Part shown: in pieces, positions 1-11,818 of the stretch
How positions within the stretch are numbered: the first letter of the stretch is position 1
Layout of the letters: every line of letters begins with the position of its first letter
Notes under the pieces: model-generated
Seen by the model: the letters and a program-made list of their open reading frames with translations, nothing else
What the model was told of the DNA's origin: nothing
The model's database searches: none
DNA from: Brachynemurus nebulosus
Lineage: Eukaryota > Arthropoda > Insecta > Neuroptera > Myrmeleontidae
DNA: 64,000 nt
Assembly: GCA_035578155.1 (NCBI GenBank)
Contig: JAPWDM010000033.1
Coordinates: 139,001 to 203,000, forward strand
Direction of reading: 5' to 3'
Made by a program: the position numbers and the translations under genes

Positions 1-1262
1 CACCCCAATAGTTGCGTTAATTACTTGGAACACATTGCTTAAATATATGTTGAATAATGTTGGCCCAAGCATAGAACCTTGTGGTACTCCCGCTGAAATT
101 TGATGAATGGTAGATTTACCGTCTTCAATTAATGTATAGAATTTTCTGTTAGATAAGAAAGATTCTGTAATATTAATTAAGTACGACGGGAATTGTAAAT
201 TTTTAATTTTTAAAATGAAGCTTACGTGCCATATTCGGTCGAAAGATTGAGCAACGTCTAAAAACAAAGCGACTGTATATTTTTTTTCTACGAGTCAGTT
301 ACGAAGTAACTGATCGTTTGTAGATAATTTACTTCTAAATCCGAGTTGTAAGTCCGAAAGGATGTTTTGACTACTTATATAAATGTTTAATCGTATATGA
401 ATAATTTTCTCAAATAATTTTGATAGTCCATTTAATAAGCTTATTGGTCGATAACTTTTTACAGATTTTTTTGTCTTTTCCTGGTTTACAAAGTACTATT
501 ATTTTGGCTAATTTCCAGTCCTCTGGGAAGTACCCAATGATCAAACATCCATTAAAAATACTACCCAGGAAACTAACTGCTTTGCGGGGCAAGAGTTTTA
601 GCAATATGTTGGGAATGTCTTCAGTACCTAAAGCTTTTTTATTCTGTAATTTATTCAGTTCACTTTTTATTTCAGAAGGCTTTACCAAGTCTATTTGTTG
701 ACTATTTAGTTTGTTGGTATTTCAAATTGGTAAAATTTTGGGTCCTTGATCTGATATAGTAACAATTTTTTGCAAACACTTCAGTTTTTTCTTCGTTTGT
801 CGTATATACTTTGTTGTTTGCATATAAAGGAGGTATTTTAGTTTTTTGTTGGAGGATTCTTCTTGTTACTTTCCACATTTGTGGATCACTTGGCTGAAAC
901 TCTTCAATATATGCTTGATAACTAGCTATTCTGTATTTATCAAGTTCACCGTTTATTTGATATGTCAGTTGATTTAATTTACGTTTCGTGTTATGGTCTT
1001 TGATTTTTTGCCACATCCTTCTTATCATGTTTTTCTCCTTTATCATTTTTAAAATATAAGTTGGCGATTGAAATTTTAGTTGTTCGCGTTCAGAAGTAAA
1101 AGTTGAATTGTTTGCAGATGAAATTATAATATCGGTTAAATGTTTCACTGCTTTATCTACATCCTCTTTTGAATGGACATTTTTCGCTGGTTTTAATGTG
1201 GAGTTGACATTTTGTTCGTATAGGTTGTAATTTATTTTACCTTCTTTTATTTTACTATTTGC
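1..1262 (-). pseudogene. Jockey-like LINE ORF2, reverse transcriptase part (decayed, cut by window start)
   Basis: This is the RT half of a non-LTR retrotransposon ORF2, read right to left. Visible RT landmarks are the KKALGTEDIPN region near 620, SYRPISLLN near 445-470, the motif A-like FLDVAQSFDRIWH near 230-270, and GVPQGSMLGPTLFNIY near 45-95. The catalytic YxDD box would lie beyond the window start. The region is broken by an in-frame TAA at 1263-1265 that separates it from the endonuclease, a frameshift between about 702 and 780, another in an A-run near 470, and a stop near 298. The linker between endonuclease and RT (702-1148) is otherwise open. The order endonuclease-RT and the sequence style fit the Jockey clade. 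It is an inactive copy; the clade call is by motif recognition only. Confidence 0.88.
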
Positions 1263-2033
1263 TTAAGGCATTCTTGGATGATCTGCGAGGGTTATTATGA
1301 CAGCAAAATGGTCTGAAAAGATATCGTGATAAACTGCTTGTAATATTGACCGAGATATGTTTTTTTTTTTTTGTAGAATTATATCCAGAATGTCTGCTTT
1401 ATGATCTGACCGATATGGGATGTGAGTTGCTTGTGAAGGTGTATGCACTTGTATGAGTTGATTATTTAAGATTTTTTCCAGTAAGTATCCATTAGGATTA
1501 TTTGCTGAACATCCCCATACAGTGCGTTTACTGTTCAGATCTCCAACTAGAAGTGTTTCATTATTATCGCAGAAGATATTACAGATGTCTTCCTTTAGAA
1601 TTCTTTTGCTTGGTCTGTTATAACCACAAACAATTTTTATTTGTTTATTGTTATATAGGCAGATTTCGACACCAACAGCTTCTAAACTGGATAATTCGGG
1701 CAGCATTGTATTATGATGTTTTATTTTATTTTTAATGATCATTGCAACTCCTCCAGATGCAGTTGGATTATCACGATCATGTCGATATGTGGTGTATTCT
1801 GGAAAATGTATCACCTCCGTTTCTATTAAATGTGTTTCCGTTATACACGCAACGTCTATATTTTGTGATGTCAAGGTATACAGCAACATATTTCTTTTGT
1901 CTCTGATGCCATCAGCAATCCAGTTTAATATTTTTATATTTTGGATTATTTGTTTAGACTTGTTATACAGTTGCAGTAAATAATCGGCTGAGTATGTCGG
2001 TGAAGAAATGTTTAATGATGTTTATGTGTGGTT
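1263..2033 (-). pseudogene. Jockey-like LINE ORF2, apurinic endonuclease domain
   Basis: This is the N-terminal APE-type endonuclease of the same ORF2. In order it shows KILNWIADGIRDKR (start of the domain, upstream of the first Met), ACITETHL (catalytic Glu motif), GGVAMII, LVGDLNSK (catalytic Asp/Asn), KADILDIIL and SDHFAVII (catalytic Asp-His). The frame is open from about 2033, after a TAA, to the in-frame stop at 1263-1265, after which the RT linker continues in the same frame. All main catalytic motifs survive, so decay is recent compared with the RT part. No ATG lies at the natural start; the first Met at 1889 is already inside the domain. Family role: nicks the target DNA to prime reverse transcription. 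Weakly ORF1-like proline/serine-rich sequence lies just upstream (2060-2210). Confidence 0.9.
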
Positions 2034-2261
2034 TTATGAGTTCCATTGTAAAGGTGAAAATAGAGCTTACCGTCCATCGGTAAATGGAGACGAGGAAGGC
2101 TGGTTATTTAATGGAGGGGGAGTAGGGGTAGTATCTTTTTAGCGAATTTCCAAAACTGGAAATTCAGTTATTAGAGCAGGTGTCATGGTGCGACCTCCGG
2201 CGGTGACTATAACAGAAATGTGTTTTGAGGTCCCTAGAATACGAAAATGATATTCACTAAA

Positions 2262-2264
<3 letters not shown>

Positions 2265-2341
<77 letters not shown>
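2265..2341. repeat. (TA)n microsatellite, 77 bp
   Basis: Pure TA dinucleotide run. On its left is the end of the LINE remnant; on its right begins a dispersed repeat (AACTCTCGAACG...) that also starts next to a (TA)n run near 7450. Confidence 0.98.
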
Positions 2342-2344
<3 letters not shown>

Positions 2345-2890
2345 CACGATAACTCTCGAACGGAGCATTTAATTTTTATGAAATTTGGTGAAAAGTTTCG
2401 AAATTCAAAACTCTTGGACGAGTTCATTAGCCAGACAGGTCGGATGCCCAGAAGTAGGTTTTTCGGGCATTTTTTGTCAAAAAAATGAGTTTTTCAAATT
2501 TTTTACACTAATTGAAAGGACGAGGCAAATTACGTAAAAAATGTTTTTAAACCATTCCTCTAGGTTAATTACTTTTCGAGAAAAACTAGGAAATATGTCG
2601 TTCTTCATTTCACTTGCACTCACACTCTTTTATTTTCTGTCTCATGTTTTGCCAAGATATATTCGAATAAAACGGCTTTATAAGTGACGTGTCATGATTT
2701 TTTTTAATCCAATTTAACGATTCGGCTATATTTTATTTCTGTCAGTTTTAAAGTCTTTATAATCTATCTGTTCCATTTTTTTCTAGAAAAATACTTTAGA
2801 ATATTTGTCTTATGTAATATGGTTAGAATTTAGAATACGTTTATACCTTACTAAAATTATTAAGAGTTTGCTACAAATGAATAAAAATTA
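2342..2890 (+). repeat. Dispersed non-coding repeat, family 'CTCTCGAA', copy 1
   Basis: The segment starts with GATAACTCTCGAACGGAGC and is recognisably shared with 7468-7760, 27075-27310, 28060-28620 and more distantly 47120-47400. Shared landmarks are AAATTTGGTGAAAA, a ...GTTAGCCA.ACA... block, and a GAGAAAAACTA block. No ORF is present. The family is unknown to me. Several copies begin directly after a (TA)n tract. Confidence 0.75.
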
Positions 2891-4470
2891 CGTCAAAACC
2901 ATACTAAAATAATAAAATTTTTACGTAAATTTCTGCCAGATTGATAATACAGTTATGATTCGAACGTATAAACATAGCATTCTTATCTTAAATAATTTTG
3001 CATATTCATTTTTTTTTTTTGTTAAAAAAAAATTATTTTGACATATTCTGTCATTTTGTTGTGGAAATATTACAAAATTTTAGCGCGAATCATTTAAAAA
3101 GAGTTAAATTACGTTAAGTTACAGTTTTTCGAAAAAATTGTAATAAAATTTTTACCGTTTACATAAGTACTTACAACAATTGTATTCGAAAGGCAATTTA
3201 AGGGTAAATTATTTTATTTTTTTTCACTAATTTATTATTTTCTTTTAGAATTTTATTCTTTACGGCAGAAAATCTTCGTCGTCTAATTTGCTTCGAGCTA
3301 AAAGTATTGGGGTCTGTCCTATGGGTGGAGTTTCAAAAAAATGGCTGAAAAAAAAGTGCATTAACATTAGTTTTATATATAGTAATCAATGCTATATTAA
3401 GAAAAAATGGTAAATGTTAGAACTTTTTGTATTTGGGTTGACACAAGTCCGAAGCAAAGGAATTTTCTTGAAGGGGAGAAAATTTTACATCTGTAAAACA
3501 GTGAAAATGTGGTTAAAATATGAAAAAATGCGTGAATGAGTTAACGGATATTACAATTTACAGTATACAAACGTCAAATTTAAATAGCAAACGTCATAAA
3601 ATAACTGGAAAACTGTAAATGAATGGAAAAATTAAATCGATTGTATGTATTTTCAGATTTACAAAATTCAGCTCATAAATGACATTTGAGAAAATGCACT
3701 TTAAGAATAGTCTGATTTTTTAACACCAGATGTCATACCGCCATTCGACAGATCCCAATAGCCGCGTATATCAAATGATTATTTAATATTTACAATTTAT
3801 CAGGACATCGTACTATTTTAAAATGTATGGAAAATATATTGAAAAACTGAAATCTATTTAATGAAAGGCATATATTTACTCATACCTCAAAAATGCCTGA
3901 AAATAGAATATATTTCAATAATTAACCCAGAAAAATCATATATAAGAGGTAACTTTTATGATATTTTTTTTTTTGAAAATTTCAAAATAAAATGCCTTTT
4001 GGCAGTAGTGTTACAAATGATTTTTTTTTATTGCTTTGTAGAATCTGGTAAATAGAAATCGTAATAAGTACTCGCCTTGAAAAAATCAAACAAGTATTTA
4101 AAAAAAAAAATACTTTTTCTTAAAGAAAATATTAAAATTATGTACAAATGCCGTCTTGATAATGACAAACTGATATATTTGTCACCTTGAGTGCTGTAGT
4201 CGATTTTTGTATCCCCTCCAGGCAAAAGCTCACAGCGAATGCATATTTTTAAAATATCCTTTTGATTTTTGTAACTCAATCATAAGAAATAAAATCTCCG
4301 TAAAAAATGTAATTGACCTGTTTTTTATCAATTTTCTAGCATTAAGTCTAAGGGTGGTTAACTAAGGGGATTGTGTCGACATTTTAATGTAAAATATAGT
4401 AATTCTAACAGTTTTCAAAAGAAAGTTTCGATTTTAACAAAAAAATTTAAAAAAGTGTTTTAGTTCTGCT
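2890..4470. other. AT-rich stretch without a gene
   Basis: Many A and T runs and no open frame that looks like protein; the longest frames are low-complexity AT translations. A few G/C-containing words, such as near 3300-3340 and 3725-3770, hint at old repeats, but I recognise none. Confidence 0.6.
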
Positions 4471-4494
4471 AGGATTGCCAAAAAGGTACAGAAA

Positions 4495-4590
4495 TGTTTT
4501 TTTGCAATTCCGGGACTAAAAGACATGATTTAGTCCCTCATAACAGGGAGTAAAGTGCCACTTTTAGTCCCAAGGGACTAAAACATTATT
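4495..4590. repeat. Short hairpins with GGGACTAAAA arms
   Basis: Two small inverted repeats, GGGACTAAAA...TTTAGTCCC and TTTTAGTCCC-AAGGGACTAAAA. The same GGGACTAAAG word is at the ends of the elements at 5697-5830 and 43638-43736, so this is probably a fragment of that MITE family. Confidence 0.55.
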
Positions 4591-5379
4591 TTGCTGCCAC
4601 TTTTAAGCCAATCAGCAAACTTAATTTATAGAATGGCAGCAGTCAGTAAGTTTAATTTATAGACCACAGCACTTATGAATATATAAATTAATTTAAACTT
4701 ATTATGTAGGCAAATACAACAGAACAGATATATGTATGTCTTGAGGAAATTTTATTTAGAATTAATGTTTACATATATATTTATATTACTCCAACTCGAT
4801 ATTTTAAATAAATCATTATTTAAGCTGGAAGATTCATTTCCATTAAGGGTTAATTCAGAAGTCGATTTCACATCCTTTTGTCCGAAAATTTTGTCTGCTA
4901 TATCTTTTTTATTGTTAACTGAATTTTCAACATAGCCTTTTGCCACTGTCGAAGATTTCCACTCCCTCCCCCCCCATGTCGTTTGACAATGTCGATGTTT
5001 GCCCCCCAATAATTATGCAGATGTACGCCTGAAACAATGCCCATTGTATGAGGATGGATTCTCCAGTTTTAAAAACGTCGCTACATTTTGAGGCAGTTTG
5101 GCAAATGCACTTTCGCTGCACGAAATTATCCACTTGATCGAAATTATCGTTTTTTTTTTAATTTAAATCAAAAAGTAATAATTTGAAGTTTTACATGCAA
5201 AATTTCTAATGCAAATGGCTAAAATTCTAAAGTAAATAAATTTTGTTGACAAACGTTGCTACGCAATTTAAATATTTTATAGTCCATGCGTATAATAATA
5301 TGGTTAATTTCTTCAAAGTATACTTGATTCATATAATATTATCATATAATATAAACAATGTTTTAAGAATTTTTTTTTT

Positions 5380-5560
5380 TTAAATAATTCACTGTTGAGA
5401 GATTTACTTTGTGAAATTTCATTTTAAATATTGAAAATATTTAAAGTTTAAATTACTTTGTCTATTTCACGAAATTAAAAATTATTTTTACTGAACGCGT
5501 TTTCAGCCCTTTCGGCCATCCTCAGAGTAGAATGATGAAAATAAATGATGAGAATTTATA
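5380..5560 (-). repeat. Penelope-like or related retroelement tail, copy a
   Basis: On the minus strand the stretch reads CTGAGGATGGCCGAAAGG followed by GCTGAAAACGCGTTCAGT and an AT-rich tail. That 'CTGAxGATGGCC..AAAGGxCGAAACG' signature is typical of sequence near the 3' ends of Penelope-like elements. The same tail is at 28860-29000 on the plus strand. Family assignment is inference. Confidence 0.5.
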
Positions 5561-5696
5561 GGCAAAAAAAAATATAGGAGGGGTGTAAAATTATTGAATT
5601 GAGGGGTGTAATATTATTGAATTTTTTTTATTTTTATTTGATATTAAATTTATAACTTGAAATAATCTGAAATTGCAAAAAATAGTATATACTCCA

Positions 5697-5832
5697 CGGG
5701 ACTAAAGTGTTTATTTTGATCCTTCCTGTGAATTGTTGCCCTCGGGCCTTACAGGCCCTCTGGCAACAAACTTCACACTCGGGATCATACGTATGATCGG
5801 CATTACTCGGGCTCACACTTTAGCCCCTAACA
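5697..5832. mobile_element. GC-rich hairpin MITE, GGGACTAAAG family
   Basis: It begins CACGGGACTAAAGTG and ends CACACTTTAGCCCC. Inside is the imperfect hairpin CCCTCGGGCC-TTA-CAGGCCCTCTGG. It resembles 43638-43736 and, in its core, the hairpin at 38800-38920. It has no coding capacity. Confidence 0.55.
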
Positions 5833-6409
5833 TTCCATTAGATGTTGATAATTATATACAAAAAATATTAATGTGTTTTGCTAGACTTACAGGTTTTATG
5901 GGTGGCTTTTTTTTTTTTTAGTAAGATACCTTTTTATAGGTATATGTGGTGAGTAGGGTTGCCACCGTTTTTTAAGAAAATAAAGTAATTTTAAAATTTT
6001 GTGCAAAAAACAAAGTACAATTAACTAAGAAAAAGTACGCGTTCCCACTTTTTTGGATTTTGTAGTACAAGAAAATCCTTATAAATTCGTATTTATCAGC
6101 TTACTCCCACTTGACCACTTTTAACGAGTCTAGAGTCAGATCTTACGCAATTTAATAAACAGTGTCGTTTTGATTCTTTTAAACTCATTTAAGATATTTA
6201 TTGTTAGTGATATTTGAATTATTTTCTTAACTAATAAATTAAATTCTGTAGACTGATGATTTTGTATATAAAAAAAATAATTCCAAGTGACGTCTGTATT
6301 AGACAAAAGTCTGAAAAATGGGCGTAGAATCTCACTGTTATTAATTTTTATGTCTTGTAATTTTGAAAAATTATTTTTGAACTAAAATAAGTTAATAGGA
6401 GGAAATTCG

Positions 6410-7370
6410 CTATGTTATGCAGATGCTGCGACAGTGGTATTTATCTTCTTGCCTAACAGCGTCAGCATAGGAAACATTTTATTTTTACGAATTGATGGCA
6501 AATAATTATTTTGATGATTTGATAAGTTTGTGTATACCGGTGGTATTTTGCATTTAATTTCTTGAAAATATGGGCAACCTTTATAATTGGCTGGGTGTTC
6601 ACCCATACAATTTACACATTTTGGCGGAGTAGTAGAGGATTTTTAACATTCTGTATGATGATGTGAGACGAGACACTTGACACAGCGAGCTTCAAGTTTG
6701 GAATAGTTTTTGGTGTAGCCGTAACGTTGGCAGCAAGTACACTGTGGTACTTCGGGATTTTTACGACGTGGTTCGACAGCAAAAATGGCCTTAAATAAGG
6801 ATTTCAGTTTGAATCTATTTTTAGTATCAGGATGTTTTGGGTCCAATTCGACTACACATAATGGAGTAGGCTTTTTGTTTTTAGTAAGTAGCCGTGTCAC
6901 TTTTTAACCGAATAGGTTTTTGATATTTCAGAGTAAATTTCCTCATTTGTCAGAGAATATGGATCATTTCGTATCACTACTGAATAATTTCTTTACCAGG
7001 TGGGCAAAATGAATGATACTGTATGTTTGATTTATCATAGAATGCTGTTAGATTTCTGAAATCTGTAATAGTAGTGGTGTTTACTTTGATTATATTGTTG
7101 GGCTTCTGTTATGAGTGGTGTATCCACTTGACAGGCACTTACTGAGATCTTCAATTACTTTTTGATAATTTTGAGCATTATGCAGAAATATTGGTGGAAT
7201 TTTTGGTGTATTTACGTTCACTGTGACATTTGATGGTCACAAATCAAGGTCATGTTCAAGGTCAAATTCGAGGTCATTTTCTAGTTCCTCATTTCTTCCC
7301 ATGAAACTTTTGTCCGGGTTATTTTTCGATAAAGTCAATATTAACTGAGATTTCCAGCTGTTCCGGAACT
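6410..7370 (-). pseudogene. Jockey-like LINE ORF1 (Gag-like, zinc-knuckle protein), decayed
   Basis: Fragments in two or three frames read as a LINE ORF1 nucleic-acid-binding protein. In order they are an N-terminal part with KIPPIFLHNAQNYQKVIEDL (about 7130-7220), the segment ITDFRNLTAFYDKSNIQYH (about 7000-7080), and a C-terminal part with LCVVELDPKHPDTKNRF (about 6820-6870). Zinc knuckles follow: CTCCQRYGYTKNYS (expected His and last Cys replaced by Tyr and Ser), CVKCLVSHHHTEC, and after a stop CVNCMGEHPANYKGC. Stops lie near 7235, 7095, 7010 and 6645. The upstream end is cut by a (TA)n tract at 7384. In Jockey elements this protein binds the element RNA. It lies on the same strand as the ORF2 remnant at 1-2033, 4.4 kb away; whether both come from one insertion is unclear. 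Confidence 0.85.
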
Positions 7371-7379
7371 TATGAACGC

Positions 7380-7383
<4 letters not shown>

Positions 7384-7456
<73 letters not shown>

Positions 7457-7467
7457 ACATATATATG
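7384..7467. repeat. (TA)n microsatellite with imperfect end
   Basis: Pure TA to 7448, then GTATGTATACATATATATG. It separates the ORF1 relic from the second copy of the CTCTCGAA repeat. Confidence 0.97.
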
Positions 7468-7860
7468 TCCGCACGATAACTCTCGAACGAAACACTTTAT
7501 TTTTGTGAAATTTGGGGGAAACGTTGCAAACCGCAAATTCTTAGATGAGTTTTTCAGCTAGACAAGCCGGATGCTCGGAACATGGTTTCTAGACATTTTT
7601 TGTGAAAAAATAAGGGTTTTATCAAAATTTCCCAAAATTCAAAAGTTTTTACACCATTGTAAAGAGAGGAAAAAATCACACAAAACCGGGTCTTGAACTA
7701 TTATTGTATGCACACTTGTTTCTGAGAAAAACTAATTTCTATAAATGGAAATTCTATGCACACTTGTTTCCGAGAAAAACTAATTTCTATAAATGGATAT
7801 TGTGACAGGGGTATTTTATATGTCTGCTGGTGCTCGAATAAAACGTTTTGGAATTATTTC
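7468..7860 (+). repeat. Dispersed repeat, family 'CTCTCGAA', copy 2
   Basis: It shares GATAACTCTCGAACG, AAATTTGG.GAAA and the pattern of the following 200 bases with 2342-2600. An internal direct duplication of about 48 bases (ATGCACACTTGTTTC.GAGA...) is at 7708-7797. Confidence 0.75.
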
Positions 7861-8777
7861 TTCGACGCCGAGGATCTAAATTCCAACCCCAAACTCATGA
7901 TAACTAAAATGTAGATGCACGTAAAAGTAATTAAGTAAGTAAATAAGTAAGTAATAAATTCAGTTTTGATAGAATATTTACTAGGCGAACTATAAATTCC
8001 TAGTCCTAGTCAATAGTTAGGTACTTTAACTTCCACACCAATGAGAAATCCCAAAGTGGACGCGATACAAGTGTTAGTGAGCGTATATGTAGAAGCGAAA
8101 CAACTTACACGGAAAGTTATCGAGTGGCTACTGTATTGTGAACTTTTAGAAAGAATAATATTTTACTAACAATAACTTTCAAAACTAGAAAATTGCCGTT
8201 ACTAAAAAATTCCAGTATTGTTTACTTTTGTGAATGTTTCGTGGGATATGAATTGCTTATTTGCGTGTTTTAAATTTCAAAAATCCTCAGGAGAAAAGTT
8301 AAGTTATGGTGTTGACAAGAGTTCCTTGTCAACACAATAATAAATATAATAATTATAAAAAATAATTATTGAAACTTATAATGGCTTTTAGATGGTCTGT
8401 GAATGGTTCATGAAATACGAGTTTTCATTTGTGTATTTCTAATTGTAGAAACCCGGATAAAAAATTGTCGAAATAAAAAATATAATCGATCAGATATGAT
8501 TGAACAGGAACGTTTTATAATTTCGCCTGCTTTTATTATCAATAATAGTTTCAACGCGTTCATTTGTGAGGGATTAACTATTTGAAGGATTGATTTTTTC
8601 ATTTTTTTATGATTATGTAATTTTATTTAGTTGTGGAAATCCCTATTATGTGGATGCCCTAGGACATATGCCTCTTAAGTGTTCTTATGTAAATCCGGCT
8701 CTGTTTATCACTCAATATAAAAAGAATAGCGTGAATGTCTGAACACATAAATAAAAATTACATGTACAAACAGCTTA
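7860..8777. other. AT-rich stretch without a gene
   Basis: No recognised feature. A short run of TAAG repeats is near 7930-7955. Open frames of about 60 aa at 8400-8600 overlap on both strands and look like chance. Confidence 0.55.
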
Positions 8778-8785
8778 TGTTAGAA

Positions 8786-9035
8786 CAGGGGTGGCCAACC
8801 CGCGGCCCGCCATGAACTTTTTGTGGCCCGTGAGATTCATCACACTTGTACAAAATATATTTATTTTATAACTAGCCGTACCCGTGACGTTGTTCACGCG
8901 AAACGTTGAGTAGTTTCTTTTTCCAAATTGTAGTTTCTTGCAACACCTTGAACCTTAGGTGTTCACTCAGGTAATAAGTTATCATCACACCAAATTTCAT
9001 TAAAATCCGTCCAGTAGTTTTTACGTGATGCGTGA

Positions 9036-9066
<31 letters not shown>

Positions 9067-9323
9067 AAAATTTTAAAAATCGCTGTTTAGATATCTACAT
9101 CGATAACTATTTGCAGTACCCGTACAATTTTCAAGAAATATTCCATGCCCAGGAACGGTCTCGTTACAGTTTTATTATATGTATAGATGACCAAGGTAGT
9201 GAAAACCAATGTATTAAAAAAATACATAATATGTATATGGGAACACACAATTTAGATGCGGCCCGCGAAGTTATGATGCGCTTCCAAAGTGGCCCGCAAG
9301 ATAATTTGGGTTGGCCACCCCTG
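8786..9323. mobile_element. hAT-type MITE with perfect 8-bp target duplication
   Basis: The ends are CAGGGGTGGCCAACCCGCGG and, inverted, CAGGGGTGGCCAACCCAAAT. The flanks are TGTTAGAA on both sides (8778-8785 and 9324-9331), a perfect 8-bp duplication as expected for hAT elements. Sub-terminal GCGGCCCGC words repeat near both ends. There is no transposase; the 72-aa frame inside is not protein-like. A different repeat is nested at 8872-9076. Confidence 0.9.
8872..9076 (+). repeat. Nested short 'ACCCGYG' dispersed repeat
   Basis: It starts ACTAGCCGTACCCGTGACG, with a small GTGACGTTGTTCACGCG hairpin. It ends with AAATCCGTCCAGTAGTTTTT and a (CAGA)n-rich run. Similar starts (ACTAGCATTTACCCGCGG, TTAGCTGTAGCCCGTGG) are at 30573 and 41068, so this is a compact member of the same insect-type repeat family, inserted in the hAT MITE. 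Confidence 0.7.
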
Positions 9324-9589
9324 TGTTAGAACAAATTTAGAGGGAGAATTTAAGAAAGCTTGGGGAATAAGGTTTACATATACTTGGTGGTCTGTAAATT
9401 TCCAACGCTGGTTTACCGCGGATATTTAGTGCCATTGATGTGTGACTCTTCTTTTTTTCATTTCGCCCCTGAAAATAAAAAAAAACTATTTTAATAAAAA
9501 TATCAAATTTAAATGAAATGAGTTTATAAAGATTAAGGATTTTATGATAATTTCAAATTCAAGGGAAAACAATTATACTGATATTATAT

Positions 9590-9930
9590 TATATTATACT
9601 GAAACCGTATCCGAAAATAAAAGTTTCGGATTTGTTTCGGATAATTACAGACAACTGCCGTTGAGAAACTGAATTTAAAGCTAAGAAAATTTTTGCTGCA
9701 TGTATTTCTTTTGGTAGATTTTCGTTGGTTCTTGTCTGGCGTTCACTTTTTTGGTGCAATTTTCCCCTTTTATTTAAAAAAATGTCCACTAAAAGCAATT
9801 ATCCGTAACCATAACCGTATCCGAAACATTATCCGATATTATTATATATCCGTAACCGAAACCGAAAAAATGTTTTTAAATATCCGTATCCGTACCCGAA
9901 ACTTCATATCCGTAACATTCCTAGTATAAA
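9590..9930. repeat. ATCCG-rich repeat, probable hAT-MITE end
   Basis: Clustered copies of CCGTATCCGAAA and ATCCGTAACCG occur on both strands, ending ...CCGTAACATTCCTAG. Read on the minus strand the end is CTAGGAATGTTACGGAT, which looks like a hAT terminus. I could not fix the other end. Confidence 0.5.
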
Positions 9931-10097
9931 TAGTGTTAACGATACAGGCGGTTGAGGTATCGCTGCGCATATTGTACAGGCTTAAGGGGGGAACGATTTC
10001 AAATATTTTGAATTGTAGTACAATAAAGCTCAACGAATAGTTAACTATGCCTTATACTTTGCAGTGCAAGTAGATTAAAGTTATAAATATACTGGGT

Positions 10098-10317
10098 CAG
10101 GGCCAGATTTACCCTAAATGCCGTCCTAGGCAACGTGGAAAATGCCGCCCCTATTTTTTGTTTAAAAAAGAAAATGTAACTTTTCCTACTTTTTTTAGAA
10201 CTTTTCCCTAAAAAAATTACTAACCAGGAAAAAAAAGTTAAATTCGCCCCTAAAACGTGTAAAACGTGCCGCCCTTAGGCCATAGCCTAGGTAGGCCTAG
10301 TGGCTAATCCAGCTTTG
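10098..10317. mobile_element. hAT-type MITE (CAGGGCCAGATTTACC)
   Basis: The left end is CAGGGCCAGATTTACC and the inverted right end is CAAAGCTGGATTAGCC. The flanks are TACTGGGT (10090-10097) and TATTGGGT (10318-10325), an 8-bp duplication with one mismatch. GCCTAGG words lie inside both ends. A related end, GGGTTAATCCGGCCCTG, occurs at 52713-52729. Confidence 0.8.
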
Positions 10318-10342
10318 TATTGGGTTTTATAATCTTACAAGG

Positions 10343-10510
10343 AGAGGTTCCGGGTGTGGCAATTCACTTTGGGATAAAACTTGGTATATTAATAGTACGT
10401 GTATACCTATAGAGTTTTGACATACACATAGTAAAACAGTAAAACGCATCAGCCAGCCGTTTTCGAGAAAAAAGTCTCTAAATTTTCAAAATTTTCTGTT
10501 GTAGCTTAAA
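10343..10510 (+). repeat. Dispersed repeat fragment shared with 47095-47200
   Basis: AATTCACTTTGGGATAAAAC and GTAAAACAGTAAAACG landmarks recur near 47103-47170. Non-coding. Confidence 0.55.
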
Positions 10511-10854
10511 TTTCAGTTTAGTATTTTCAACCAGAATTATGTGATGTAACTGACAGAGTGTCGGGCCAGTGTTCAGGAGGCTTTGGATTCGATGCTGATT
10601 GTTGAAAGGATTAAAAGATGTTGATATTATATCGAGATATCGAATATTCAATATTTTCTTTGTAAAGTATCGATATTTTCAACCGATATTTTTCAATCTG
10701 ATATATAGATAGTTCGATATTGAAATGTCAATATCAACATCGATATATTTTTCTAGAATAAATCAACTTTCTTGTGGCAATTTACCTAATCGGCTACGAT
10801 CAGAAAATATGTATCATAAGTATAATAACTTAATTAAGTATGCTGTCACCTAAC

Positions 10855-11010
10855 TACACTTTTTCTCCGTTATAAGCAACATCAAAAGATTGAAACAGAA
10901 TGATATACCTTACTCTTTTTAGATAATAAAATTCGCATATACGTAAAAGAGTAAGGCACATGATTCTATTCCAATTTTTGTAGTTGCTTACAACGGGGCG
11001 AAAGCTTCCT
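10855..11010. mobile_element. Small TIR element
   Basis: CCGTTATAAGCAACATCAAA on the left and, inverted, CCGTTGTAAGCAACTACAAA on the right form an imperfect inverted repeat. Both arms reach a CTTACTCTTTT word, which also marks the arms of the MITE at 54598-54970. It is surrounded by ATCGATAT-rich sequence (10600-10760, 11200-11270), itself partly self-complementary. Confidence 0.55.
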
Positions 11011-11616
11011 TCAGTTATAAACACTGATTCTCAATAATCGTAGAAAGTTGATGAGGTTGACAGGAACTCATAAGAAAAAAGTTTTTCTAGAAACTGTCCC
11101 AGAAAAATATTAGTTCAAATATTTTTTTGCCTTTTTTCTAACGTAATTACAAAGAGTAGGTGTCATTTATTTTAATTGTACCTCAATAATATACCTATAA
11201 TTAAAATAACGATATATCGAAGTATCGATATATCACTCTACGATATTGATATATTTAAAACGGTGTATCCCTTTTGCTCCACTGGTCAAAAAATATACTG
11301 TGTGTGATCGTAATAAAAGTTTTATGATGTGAGAAACGTGAGAAATCTACAGTACCATCAGTTGGGACGAATCTGGACAGTAGGGGCGAATCTGGACAGA
11401 GCTGCCTCTCGATATTTCTTCGTCAGTGTTATGACCGCACAAGGTCATAGATCAATCTATGCTACTGAATTTTGTCAGTTATGAGTTAGTCATCAAAGAA
11501 AAGCTGTGAACGCGACATCTTTGCACTTTGTTATTTTACAGGCGCATTGTTTATAATTTTTAAAAATAACCCGCGTTTTGAAATCTTATAAAGAAACTGC
11601 TGTACAAAGGAAACAG

Positions 11617-11617
<1 letters not shown>

Positions 11618-11706
<89 letters not shown>
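11618..11706. repeat. (TA)n microsatellite, 89 bp
   Basis: A pure TA run inside the pogo-like element. Confidence 0.97.
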
Positions 11707-11714
<8 letters not shown>

Positions 11715-11818
11715 TGTTGACAACATATGTACCAAAAATGAAAGCTGTATTGTGCTTAATTTTTTTTCTTATAAATTAATTAACAAAAAATTGTCTATAG
11801 GTGAGGCGAATTCATACA

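Noticed and set aside
420..701. 93-aa plus-strand frame
   Set aside because: Antisense shadow of the LINE reverse transcriptase.
5380..5560. Possible hammerhead ribozyme near Penelope-like tails
   Set aside because: No CTGANGA...GAAA core with flanking stems was found at 5380-5560, 28860-29000 or 37260-37320.
1..7370. One complete Jockey element (ORF1 at 6.4-7.4 kb plus ORF2 at 0-2 kb)
   Set aside because: Same strand and order, but 4.4 kb of unrelated repeats lie between and both are decayed; a single insertion cannot be shown.
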